Below are positions 8,132 to 15,891 of a DNA stretch of 22,987 nucleotides, one piece after another; within the stretch, counting starts at the first letter, position 1; each line of letters begins with the position of its first letter. Below the pieces are notes generated by a model. That model searched no databases, was not told the DNA's origin, and saw only the letters and a list, made by a program, of their open reading frames with translations. This DNA is from Faecalibacterium sp. CAG:74 (lineage in GTDB: Bacteria > Bacillota > Clostridia > Christensenellales > Aristaeellaceae): assembly GCA_000437595.1 (NCBI GenBank), contig FR899900.1:233289-256275 (forward strand), in the 5' to 3' direction. The translations under genes and the position numbers were made by a program.

Positions 8132-9240
8132 TTTTCCCCTTCTGCCTTACCTTTCAGGTAAAGGGCTCTCAGTTTTTCAGCTTCCTGATGGATGTCATAG
8201 CCGTGGCTTTGAATCACCTCAAGCTTGTTCTCCCGCTGGGTGGTATCCGCCGCCAGCATCGCATCTGCCCACTGCTGCGCGGTTGCCTCTCGCGGCAGAT
8301 AGGTGAACAGCGATTCATCAACGCACGCTTCCTGCGGCACAACCTCCGCTGTCGCAAAAGTTTTCAAGCCTGCGGCTTGCGCTTCAATATAGACAATGCC
8401 CAATCCCTCAAAGCGTGACGGCAGCACAAACGCATCCATCGCCTGCATCAAATCCGGCACATCGGTGCGCAGACCGAGGAACAGCACACTATCCGTCAGC
8501 CCTTTCGCCTGCACCATGCGGCGGATTTCCTCCTCCAATTCGCCCTGCCCGATGAACATCAGCACCGCGTTCGGTCTTTTTTCTTTAACTTTCGCGAAAA
8601 TTTCCACGGTGAACTGCGGATTTTTCTGATACGTCAGCCGCCCGACCACGCCCACCACAAACTTGTCTGTCAACCCCATTTGCGTCCGGATGTGTCGGCG
8701 CGTTTCCGGATGATAGACGTATTTCTCTGCCTCAATCGCGTTTTTCAGCACGGTGTACGGATGCTTGCCGTACAGGTGGTCACCTGCATCCTTGGAGCAC
8801 GCCAGGCGGAGCGTCGCAAAGCGATTCAGCAGCACGCGGAACAGCCGATAGTGCGGTTTGGCCGAAGCGCCGGTCATATACGCCATGTGTGCGTGGCAAA
8901 CGCGCACTTTCACGCCGCACAGCTTGGCAATCCACAGGTACAAAAACGACCATTCTTCAAAATGAACATGCACCGCGTCGTAGTGTCCCTGTTGAATCAC
9001 CCGGCGCATTTCCTTGATATTTTTCAGCAGGCTTTGCTTTTTGGGCGTGACATAAAACGTGTGAAAGCCCGCTTTTTCAAACCGTTCCTGCAAAAGATGC
9101 GGCTTGCCGATGCTCTCGCCAACAATGTCAAATGTTATGCCCGGCATCGGCTGGTTTGCGCAATAGTTTGCAATCACGAATCCAACACCGCCGCCGTTAA
9201 ACCCATAGGTAATATGCAGAATCTTCATAAGCTGCTTCAC
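8128..9240 (-). CDS. Glycosyltransferase family 4 (EpsF-like)
   Basis: 370-aa GT-B glycosyltransferase. The N-terminal domain begins KILHITYGFNGGGVGFV. The C-terminal GT4 domain has VVGVVGRLTYQKNPQF (195-210), FIGQGELEEEI and the EX7E motif at Glu278-Glu286 (PSRFEGLGIVYIEAQAAG). It transfers a sugar from a nucleotide donor to the lipid-linked acceptor at the inner face of the membrane. Start is uncertain: GTG at 9240 gives MKQLMKILHI, while ATG at 9228 gives the more canonical MKILHITYG; neither has a strong RBS. The gene ends in an ATGA overlap with the polymerase gene. Donor and acceptor are unknown. Confidence 0.92.
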   Translation of the reverse strand: MKQLMKILHITYGFNGGGVGFVIANYCANQPMPGITFDIVGESIGKPHLLQERFEKAGFHTFYVTPKKQSLLKNIKEMRRVIQQGHYDAVHVHFEEWSFLYLWIAKLCGVKVRVCHAHMAYMTGASAKPHYRLFRVLLNRFATLRLACSKDAGDHLYGKHPYTVLKNAIEAEKYVYHPETRRHIRTQMGLTDKFVVGVVGRLTYQKNPQFTVEIFAKVKEKRPNAVLMFIGQGELEEEIRRMVQAKGLTDSVLFLGLRTDVPDLMQAMDAFVLPSRFEGLGIVYIEAQAAGLKTFATAEVVPQEACVDESLFTYLPREATAQQWADAMLAADTTQRENKLEVIQSHGYDIHQEAEKLRALYLKGKAEGEK

Positions 9241-9258
9241 ATTCCATCTTGATTTTTG

Positions 9259-10404
9259 TCAATTCGCCGAATTGCCCGCGCCTTCACACGACTGCAGCGC
9301 TTGTTCAAGCCACTGCCGGGAATCTGCTGCCTGTGCCGCCATCCGCGCATCCGCGGTTTGGAAACAGCCGTCGCTGATGATTTCCGTTGTGGCATCCTCG
9401 CCCGGCACAACCAGCCGATTCTGCATATTTGCCGTTTGCAGCAGCGTATGAATGCGGCTGTTCTGCCCGCGTTTGTCACCCTCCTTGAACCGCTGGAGGG
9501 CGTTGAACTGCTTATGGAAGCGAATCGAAAACAGCGTGCAGTGGAACGAATCGGTTAATACATAATCTGCATTTTCCACAAGTCCGAGCCATTCGCGCGG
9601 GCCGACGGGCTCCTTGACGGTTCCCGGCTTCTTGAAGTCCGCAGCGACCATCGGCAGCATCCGAATCGTCAGATGCTTTTCCCTCGCAATTTTCTCTGCG
9701 GTTTCCAAATATCGCGCATTTTCACTGAGAAAATAACAGAACAGGTACTTTTGTTCGCTGTCAATCGGCCTCGCAAGCGTTTGCCAATGCGCCATGCTCA
9801 CCAACAGCGTGGGGTCAACCGCCACCATCACCTGTTTGCCGGTCAATTCACGCACGATTTCCGCCCCGCGCTTTTCCCGCACAGAGACGTAGCGGAACGG
9901 AGCAATCGCCTTGCGGAGCCGCTGCTGGCATCTGTGCGGGATTTCCATCACGCCGAAGCTGGGCGCGTACGCGATTTTGCGGCGGCTATCCTGCACAAAC
10001 TCCAGAAAATAGTAAGGATCATAGAGGTATGGATTCCAAATCTGGTCGCTTCCGCAGACGAATACGGCATCATCACCGCAAATCCGAGCAATTTCTGGCG
10101 CAGTGGAGCACGGCGGCGTAATCTGCATATGCTGCGCACGAAAATCATCAAACAAGGAGAGGTTGTTGACAGCTTCGGACGCGCCGTTCTTCTTCATCAG
10201 ATATTCGTTGATTTTGTACTGTATGGTTTCTTTTAGGCTGTGATTGATGAACTTCAGCTTCCACATATCCGCCTTTGTGGGCTTATAATTCAGGGCGCTG
10301 CACGCATACCCCATGTCGCTGATGGTATGTTGAAGCGCGTAGGCCTGCAGTACGCTGCCGTAATTATTGCCCCGATACCACGTTTGTGTGTATACTTTCA
10401 TCAT
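9259..10404 (-). CDS. Polysaccharide pyruvyl transferase family protein
   Basis: 381-aa protein of the CsaB/WcaK-like family (PF04230), which adds pyruvyl ketals from phosphoenolpyruvate to sugars. Seen: YGSVLQAYALQH near the N-terminus, FVCGSDQIWNP around residue 115-125, the SFGV segment, a DPTLL segment and VENADYVLTDSFHCTLFSI, the conserved C-terminal substrate loop with a DSFH core. The start at 10404 is the ATG overlapping the upstream GT4 stop (TGATG), with GAGG 7 nt away; the preceding TTG is less likely. Neighbouring FrhB-type Fe-S protein and GT4 genes are frequent companions in polysaccharide clusters. Confidence 0.9.
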   Translation of the reverse strand: MMKVYTQTWYRGNNYGSVLQAYALQHTISDMGYACSALNYKPTKADMWKLKFINHSLKETIQYKINEYLMKKNGASEAVNNLSLFDDFRAQHMQITPPCSTAPEIARICGDDAVFVCGSDQIWNPYLYDPYYFLEFVQDSRRKIAYAPSFGVMEIPHRCQQRLRKAIAPFRYVSVREKRGAEIVRELTGKQVMVAVDPTLLVSMAHWQTLARPIDSEQKYLFCYFLSENARYLETAEKIAREKHLTIRMLPMVAADFKKPGTVKEPVGPREWLGLVENADYVLTDSFHCTLFSIRFHKQFNALQRFKEGDKRGQNSRIHTLLQTANMQNRLVVPGEDATTEIISDGCFQTADARMAAQAADSRQWLEQALQSCEGAGNSAN

Positions 10405-11639
10405 CAATTTCCTCTTCTTTTCAGGTTTGCGTATAAAACCAGCAGTTTCGCCACATAGCCGGACGCATCGAAGAGTTTTTTCGCGTTGGCGACGGATTTT
10501 TCTGCCATCCGCTGATATTCCTCGTCGCTCAAGCGCATCACACGCCCGATAGCATTCGCCAGTGCGGCTTCGTCCTTCATCGGGCTGATGAAACCCGTTT
10601 CGCCGTCAACAATATTCTCCGGCAGACCACCGGCGTTTGTCGCAACAACGGGCTTCCCCATCGCCTGCGCTTCGCACGCGGTATAACCGCTGGCTTCGTA
10701 CCACTCGGACGGCACGACCACGCAGGCGCAGTTGCGCACATACTGCCAGAGGTTTTCGCCGGACTGGAAGCCGACCATCGTTACCCGCTGGTTTAGATGA
10801 TGCGCTTCGATTTCCGCGCGGATGGCATCTTCCTCCGGGCCAGTGCCGACAATGATAAGTGGAACATTTTCCAGCTTCTCCATTGCCCGAACCAGCGTCA
10901 GGATACCCTTTTCCGCCGAAAGCCGCCCATAATACAGCACATAATCGCCGCGTTTGCCCTGCACGGCGTACTTTGTATCCGCCGGAAGGAAGTTTTTCAT
11001 ATGCACAATGGGCGATTTTGTCAGTCCAGACGCTTCCAGCTTGTTCTTGTAACACTCGGACGGCGTAATAAACAGGTCGATTTTCCTGTATAGCCCACTG
11101 CGCTTGTTGAAATCGCTCTCGATGGCGGCCATCAGGCACTTCGCCCGCGAATCCTTGAAGCACACACGCTTGACGCAGTTCCAGTAATTCCCGTGCAGGC
11201 ACGCTTCGCAGATTTTCCCGTGGTCGAGCATGACATGATTCGGGCAGACGCAGTTGAGGTCGTGCATGGTGAGGACGACCGGGATGCCGTGCTTTTTCGC
11301 CGCATCAACGATGGAAGCGGTCAGCACGCGGTGGAAGAGGTTGATGTGGATGATATCCGGCTTTTCCTTTTCAATCAGCGCAGAGATTTTTTTCTTTGCT
11401 TCAAAGGAATACACCATGCGGAAGGCGGCTTTCAGCTTCTGCGCGGCGGTTAACTCCCCGTTAAACTCCACATTGCTGACGAAATACGCGCTTTGTTCGC
11501 AGGGCAGGTTCTTTTCATCCTGCATGGCGAAAAAGATGACTTCGTGCCCCGCCTGCCGCAGCAAATCCGCCAAACCGAAAAAGTAGGTTTCTGACCCGCC
11601 GTGCATATTAAAGTATTTGTTTACAAGCAGTATCTTCAT
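10404..11639 (-). CDS. Glycosyltransferase family 4 with cysteine-rich insert
   Basis: 411-aa GT-B glycosyltransferase. The N-terminal domain starts MKILLVNKYFNMHGGSETYF. The C-terminal GT4 domain has VLYYGRLSAEKGI (234-246), IIVGTGPEE (262-270) and EX7E at Glu315-Glu323. Between residues 130 and 160 there is a cluster of six Cys (130, 132, 144, 147, 155, 160) after TMHDLN. This insert recurs in one GT4 subgroup and could bind a metal, but that is inference. The ATG at 11639 has AAGGAGG 6 nt upstream. It overlaps the pyruvyl transferase start by one base. Donor and acceptor are unknown. Confidence 0.93.
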   Translation of the reverse strand: MKILLVNKYFNMHGGSETYFFGLADLLRQAGHEVIFFAMQDEKNLPCEQSAYFVSNVEFNGELTAAQKLKAAFRMVYSFEAKKKISALIEKEKPDIIHINLFHRVLTASIVDAAKKHGIPVVLTMHDLNCVCPNHVMLDHGKICEACLHGNYWNCVKRVCFKDSRAKCLMAAIESDFNKRSGLYRKIDLFITPSECYKNKLEASGLTKSPIVHMKNFLPADTKYAVQGKRGDYVLYYGRLSAEKGILTLVRAMEKLENVPLIIVGTGPEEDAIRAEIEAHHLNQRVTMVGFQSGENLWQYVRNCACVVVPSEWYEASGYTACEAQAMGKPVVATNAGGLPENIVDGETGFISPMKDEAALANAIGRVMRLSDEEYQRMAEKSVANAKKLFDASGYVAKLLVLYANLKRRGN

Positions 11640-11650
11640 GCCGCGCCTCC

Positions 11651-12847
11651 TTATCTCCGGCGCAGCTTACGCACCGCGTTCCGCAGCGGCTTGTACAGCC
11701 CAACGGCAACCAGCGCTTGCGTTACGCGCAGCTTTATGCCATTTTCATGCACAATATACTGATTCAGGTTCGTCTCAATCGGCGTAACATCCAGCTGTGA
11801 AAAAAACTGCGCCCGATGCGCATTTTCCTTGCCCGCGCGCACCAGCATCGAATTGTTGGCGCACACCCGCTCCAGCGGATATTCCTCCATGAACCACGCG
11901 CTTGCGGCTTTATCCACCCAATCTTTGCCTTTTTGAGTGTTGACAATCAGCGCGGAAATTCCCTGATTTTCGCTTTGCTGGATAAGCCGTTCCCCTGCCT
12001 TCCAGAGGTCGCCGACGACGATATCCGCGCTGCCGTGATCGCCCTTGAACTCGCAGTGATAGCAGCTTTGGCGGTACGTCAGACCTTGGAGCATCGCCAG
12101 CACATACGGATTCTGCCGATAGCTCATTTCCTGATGCCGCTTGCCCGATTTTGTCGTCAGCACAAAATACGGCATCGTCCAGCCGACCGGCGTTTTACTG
12201 CGGAAGTTCACATTGCGGATTTTCTCGCCGTACCGTGCCGCTTTCGCATCCCGGTAGCGCTGCCAGACGCCCGCCGTGGGTGCGCCCTCGCAAATCAGCG
12301 CAACCAGCAGCAGATTTTCCGGATTGCCCGTCACTGCCGCGCACGCCGCGCACTGGCAGGGCGTGCCGCAGAACATGACGGGCATCCCCGCCTTCAGCAG
12401 GCCACGAACCGTCGCCAAGCAATTGCCGATGTCGCTCTGCACATACTTGGAACTGCGCATCCGTTCAACATCTTCCAGCTTATTGGAGACGATGTGCACC
12501 GCGTCCATCTGCTCATTCCACACGCAGCCGCACACATAGCCGCCCTGCCGCAGCATTTCCTGCGCCAGCGGGAAGAACATGCCCCCGGATGCCGACGCTT
12601 TGCGCGCCTGCGTATCCAGCTGATACGCCGCATAGCAGCCTTCCTTGCCCAGCGGCGTATGATTTTTGTCCGCGTGCTGATGGATGCACACGCGGTCGCA
12701 CCTGCCGCAGCCGATGCAGCGCGCCTCGTCAATTTCGGGGATGTAGCTGCCATCCGCTGCCTGCGTCATATGCACCGCGCCGCGCGGGCAGACGTTGACG
12801 CACGCGCCGCAGCCGTAGCAGTCTTTCAGCAAATCAAAATCAAGCAT
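11651..12847 (-). CDS. FrhB/FdhB-type Fe-S protein (coenzyme F420 hydrogenase/dehydrogenase beta subunit family) of polysaccharide clusters
   Basis: 398-aa protein. The N-terminus carries two 4Fe-4S ferredoxin motifs, Cys10-13-16-20 and Cys44-47-50-54. The FrhB N- and C-terminal domains follow, including SASGGMFFPLA (about 85-95), FCGTPCQCAA (159-168), the Cys pair in SCYHCEFKGDHGSADIVVGDLW and GISALIVNT. Homologues use flavin plus Fe-S centres; those in exopolysaccharide loci, next to pyruvyl transferases, have no settled reaction. The start at 12847 has AGGAG 5 nt upstream. The gap to the downstream GT4 is 11 bp. An oxidoreductase acting on a sugar or on the pyruvyl group is an inference from the neighbours. 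Confidence 0.88.
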   Translation of the reverse strand: MLDFDLLKDCYGCGACVNVCPRGAVHMTQAADGSYIPEIDEARCIGCGRCDRVCIHQHADKNHTPLGKEGCYAAYQLDTQARKASASGGMFFPLAQEMLRQGGYVCGCVWNEQMDAVHIVSNKLEDVERMRSSKYVQSDIGNCLATVRGLLKAGMPVMFCGTPCQCAACAAVTGNPENLLLVALICEGAPTAGVWQRYRDAKAARYGEKIRNVNFRSKTPVGWTMPYFVLTTKSGKRHQEMSYRQNPYVLAMLQGLTYRQSCYHCEFKGDHGSADIVVGDLWKAGERLIQQSENQGISALIVNTQKGKDWVDKAASAWFMEEYPLERVCANNSMLVRAGKENAHRAQFFSQLDVTPIETNLNQYIVHENGIKLRVTQALVAVGLYKPLRNAVRKLRRR

Positions 12848-12882
12848 CGTGTTCTCCTATCGGCTGAATTGCCTTCGCTGTC

Positions 12883-13394
12883 TCACTTTTTCCGATTAGC
12901 AGCAATGTAGCGTTCCACCGAATCCTCAAATTTCCCGATAACCTTCGCCGGACAGCCGACAGCCACGCTGCCGCTGGGAATATCCCGCGTTACCACGCTG
13001 CCCGCCCCAATGATAACGTTGTCGCCGATGTTCACATCATACAGAATAATCGAGCGCCCACCGATGAACACATTGTTCCCGATGGTTACCCCCCCACCCG
13101 AATATTGCATTTCGGCATACCGTCCATGCGATTAATCATCGCCGCCATGATGTCATGGTTCAAAATTGCCACATCCGCCGCAATATTGACGTTGTTTCCC
13201 ATGAAAACCAGCTGCGGTTCGCTCGGCAATTTGTGCGGTTCGTACCAGCAGTTATCCCCCATTGCCCCGAACACGCCACTTTTTTTCAGAATCTTTGCCC
13301 GCGCCACGCCATTTCCGCAAAAGATCATCCGCATCAAAATCCACCGCCGACGCAAGGTAAAGCGCCAGAAATGTACCTTTGACTGTATGCTCAT
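12883..13394 (-). pseudogene. Hexapeptide-repeat O-acyltransferase split by a -1 frameshift at a G7 tract
   Basis: The first part starts with ATG at 13394 (MSIQSKVHFWRF...), has LVFMGNNVNIAADVAILNHD, and ends at a TAA at 13088-13086 after 102 codons. The second part continues in another frame with VTIGNNVFIGGRSIILYDVNIGDNVIIGAGSVVTRDI, the left-handed beta-helix of a LbetaH acetyltransferase, to a TGA at 12883. The break is at a run of seven G (13095-13089, transcript sense). One extra G, or a -1 slip on G GGG GGG, joins them as ...IRVGGVTIGNN..., a 170-aa enzyme of normal type. The ATG overlaps the GT8 stop (ATGA). Could be phase variation, recoding, a true pseudogene or a sequence error. 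Confidence 0.85.
13089..13095 (-). repeat. G7 homopolymer tract at the acyltransferase frameshift
   Basis: Seven consecutive C on the plus strand (G in the transcript), read in the first frame as GTG GGG GGG TAA. The seven G form an in-frame X XXY YYZ heptamer, and the tract is also long enough to slip during replication or transcription. It separates the two halves of an otherwise intact acyltransferase. Confidence 0.9.
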
Positions 13395-14401
13395 TTTCGG
13401 TTCATCCTCTGCTTCAAATTTCTCGCCAGCGGGTAAATCTTGGTGTGAACGAAGGAGATGCAGTCCACCATCAGCCTCTCCGGCATGGCGCTCGTGACAG
13501 CACTGAGCACCTTCTGCGGCGCGGTGCGGTCGTCGGGCTTCATCGGCGTATCCTTCCACGGGCTTTTCGCCTTGTATGCCAGATACGTCTTGGCATACGG
13601 GTGCTTGCAGCCCTCCACCCACGGGCGGATGCTCATGCGAAAGCACGACTGGAAGTGGACAATCGCTGGATTCTCCACCGCTTCCCGGTACTGCGCGGGG
13701 TCGCCCGGCACAGGCGGCTTGCGCAGCTTGATGAGGTTCTTGTAATCAAACGCGAAAAAGACCGTCATGCAGTTATATTTGGGGTGCAGGATGCCCGAAC
13801 GCCCCAGCTTGCTCAGCACACCGTTCTGCACGCCCTGATCCACAAAGGTGATATCGCCCTGATTCTCCCGGATGTAGCGCAGGAACATATCCTCGACGTT
13901 GTTTTTGCGCCACGCGTCCAAATCCACCAGCAGAACGCCGTTGTTGATGTAGTTGTCCGTCGGCTGAAGCCCCAAATTGGTGCGGTAGGCAGCACCGCGG
14001 CAGTCATCCACGCCATAGAGCCACTTGTCGCCCATGTCCATTTCCCACAGGGGCGTTAAGTCCTGCATGACCAGCGTATCGCAGTCAATAAACAGCACCT
14101 TTTTCACTGTTTCGGGCAGCATGGAGGGCAGGAACAGGCGGTAGAACGTGCTGATGTTCCAGCGGCCGACGTTGATTTCAGTGGCGGAGCGCTTCTCAAT
14201 GTCCGGATGCGCCAGATACGTCAGTGTGCGGCCGAACGAGGCAATCATGTTCTCCAGCTTCTGCTTGTTCTCTGCTGAAATCTGGTTGTCTATCAGGTAG
14301 AGGTTGAGTTCCTTGACGTTCCGGTTGTGCTCCAAGAGCGACAGTATGGAAATTCCTGCAATCTCGCAGTAGCTGTCGCTGGAAGAATAGACGATATCCA
14401 T
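13391..14401 (-). CDS. Glycosyltransferase family 8
   Basis: 336-aa GT-A enzyme of the LgtC/glycogenin family. MDIVYSSSDSYCEIAGISILSLL is the usual N-terminus. The metal-binding DxD is Asp106-Cys-Asp108 (VLFIDCDTLV), followed by YINNGVLLVDLDAWRK, DQGVQNGVL and a late HFQS segment equivalent to the H-x-x-G/K region of the family. It transfers a hexose from a UDP-sugar, usually with retention. The ATG at 14401 has GGGGAG ~7 nt upstream. Its stop overlaps the acyltransferase start (ATGA). The acceptor is presumably the lipid-linked repeat unit. Confidence 0.94.
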   Translation of the reverse strand: MDIVYSSSDSYCEIAGISILSLLEHNRNVKELNLYLIDNQISAENKQKLENMIASFGRTLTYLAHPDIEKRSATEINVGRWNISTFYRLFLPSMLPETVKKVLFIDCDTLVMQDLTPLWEMDMGDKWLYGVDDCRGAAYRTNLGLQPTDNYINNGVLLVDLDAWRKNNVEDMFLRYIRENQGDITFVDQGVQNGVLSKLGRSGILHPKYNCMTVFFAFDYKNLIKLRKPPVPGDPAQYREAVENPAIVHFQSCFRMSIRPWVEGCKHPYAKTYLAYKAKSPWKDTPMKPDDRTAPQKVLSAVTSAMPERLMVDCISFVHTKIYPLARNLKQRMNRK

Positions 14402-14413
14402 CCTCGACTCCCC

Positions 14414-14977
14414 TTACAGTTTCTTGTAGTCCGCAAAACTCATCAGGTGCAAGTCCTTTTCGCTGATAATGAGGTTCTCCTTGCCGCCAATCAACTCAAA
14501 AGGCCATTCAATGCCGATATCCGGGTCGTTGTACATGATGCCGGAATCGCCCTCGCCATAGAACACCTCGGCGCACTTGTAGCTGACTACCGAATCCTCG
14601 ATGACCAGATAGCCGTGCCCGAAATACTGCGGCACAAGCAGCATCTCCGTGTTTTCGCCCGTGAGGTGGAAGCCGCGCCACTGCCCGAACGTTGGCGAAT
14701 CCGGGCGCAAATCCACAATCACGTCATACACATGGCCGGAGATGCAGCGCACCAGCTTCGCCTGCTGCTTGACCAGCTGGAAGTGCGTCGCGCGAATCAC
14801 GCCGCGCTTGGAAATGGTGTAGAACACTTCCTTCAAATCGTGGTCAATGCCATTCGCGCGGAAGGTGTCAACATTGTAATCCTTAATCAAGCCGCCGCGG
14901 TTGTCTGTGGCATAAAAAGGCTTGATGCGGTACGCACCCTGCAAATCCAGCGGCTGAAAATCAAACTTCTGCACCAT
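14414..14977 (-). CDS. RmlC-like sugar 3,5-epimerase, probably acting on a CDP-4-keto-6-deoxyhexose
   Basis: 187-aa cupin related to dTDP-4-dehydrorhamnose 3,5-epimerase but divergent from rfbC at 1864-2469. The catalytic positions are kept: His65 in IRATHFQ, Tyr133 in VSYKCAEVF, Asp151 in YNDPDIGIEW. RGLHFQ of true RmlC is replaced by RATHFQ. It is encoded 2 bp after an SDR gene and shortly after rfbF and rfbG, so the likely substrate is the CDP-4-keto-6-deoxyglucose they make. The ATG at 14977 has GGAGG ~9 nt upstream. Whether it epimerises C3, C5 or both cannot be read from the sequence. Confidence 0.82.
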   Translation of the reverse strand: MVQKFDFQPLDLQGAYRIKPFYATDNRGGLIKDYNVDTFRANGIDHDLKEVFYTISKRGVIRATHFQLVKQQAKLVRCISGHVYDVIVDLRPDSPTFGQWRGFHLTGENTEMLLVPQYFGHGYLVIEDSVVSYKCAEVFYGEGDSGIMYNDPDIGIEWPFELIGGKENLIISEKDLHLMSFADYKKL

Positions 14978-14978
14978 T

Positions 14979-15890
14979 TTATGCTTCCTCCCGAATATAA
15001 TCCGCCGTCATCTTGATGCCCTGCGCAAACGGAATCTGATTGACATAGCCCGTGTCCCGTTCAACCTTCTTCAAATCGAACTGGTCGTAGGAGACGTTCA
15101 CACCCTTGAAGGGCAAATCCCCCAGCCCAATTTCAGCCGCCGGGTCAACCAAATCCCGCATTTCCAGCAGGAACTCCCGCAGCGGCTTAGGCTCACCAGA
15201 ACCGATGTAGTAGCGGTTGAACGGCTTGCCTTTTTCCGCCACGGCGATGATGGCGTTGATGGCATCGGTGATATAAATGAAGTCGTACGTCTGATACCCC
15301 GCCGTGAAGGAGCAATGCTCTTTGTGGATGAGCTTGCGGATGGCGGTGTAAATCATCCGCGCGGATTTTTCACCCACGCCATAGATGTTGGTGATGATGA
15401 CCGGGATGAATTCCACACCGGTCATTTTGGCGACCGTTTCGCCCATCAGGTGCGCCGCCAGCTTGCCCGTGCCGTAGATGTAGCCGCCCGCCGGGTCAAT
15501 ATCATCCGACTGAAGATACTCGTAGGTTTCCATCTCGTTGATGCTGGATGCATACACCACACGCTTGCAGCCCACCTCGGCGCACAGCTTGATGTAGTCG
15601 CACGTCAGCTTGACGTTCGACAGCTGCACATCATAATCCGCGCGCGCAGGCCCGGATGTGCCCGCCCACGCCAAGTGGAAGAAGCAGTGATAATCCGCCG
15701 CGGGAATCTCCTTCGCAAGGGCAGGCACGTCCTTGTTCAGCACGCTGATGCAGGTGACGCGCGGGTCATCCGCCAGCACATCATCAAAGCGGACATCCAG
15801 TGCCGTGACACGGCAGCCCTTTGCCAGCAGCGCATTCACCAGCGTTTTGCCGATAAAACCGTTTGCACCGGTAACGATTACATTCTCCAT
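14979..15890 (-). CDS. NAD(P)-dependent epimerase/reductase (extended SDR), candidate C4-reductase of the CDP-sugar branch
   Basis: 303-aa extended SDR. GxxGxxG is in VTGANGFIGK (6-15), the Ser-containing strand is VVYASSINEME (111-121), and YxxxK is Tyr139/Lys143 (YGTGK). The start at 15890 gives MENVIVTGANGFIG, with AGGAG 6 nt upstream. It lies between rfbG and the RmlC-like epimerase, with 1-2 bp gaps on either side, which suggests it acts on the same CDP-4-keto-6-deoxy sugar, most simply as a C4 ketoreductase. That role is inferred; a 4-epimerase acting on another sugar nucleotide is the alternative. Confidence 0.85.
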   Translation of the reverse strand: MENVIVTGANGFIGKTLVNALLAKGCRVTALDVRFDDVLADDPRVTCISVLNKDVPALAKEIPAADYHCFFHLAWAGTSGPARADYDVQLSNVKLTCDYIKLCAEVGCKRVVYASSINEMETYEYLQSDDIDPAGGYIYGTGKLAAHLMGETVAKMTGVEFIPVIITNIYGVGEKSARMIYTAIRKLIHKEHCSFTAGYQTYDFIYITDAINAIIAVAEKGKPFNRYYIGSGEPKPLREFLLEMRDLVDPAAEIGLGDLPFKGVNVSYDQFDLKKVERDTGYVNQIPFAQGIKMTADYIREEA

Positions 15891-15891
15891 C

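Noticed and set aside
12883..13110. Second half of the acyltransferase as an independent 75-aa protein starting MQYSGGG
   Set aside because: Its ATG has no RBS and sits in mid-domain; the sequence continues the first half in another frame, so one broken gene is the better reading.
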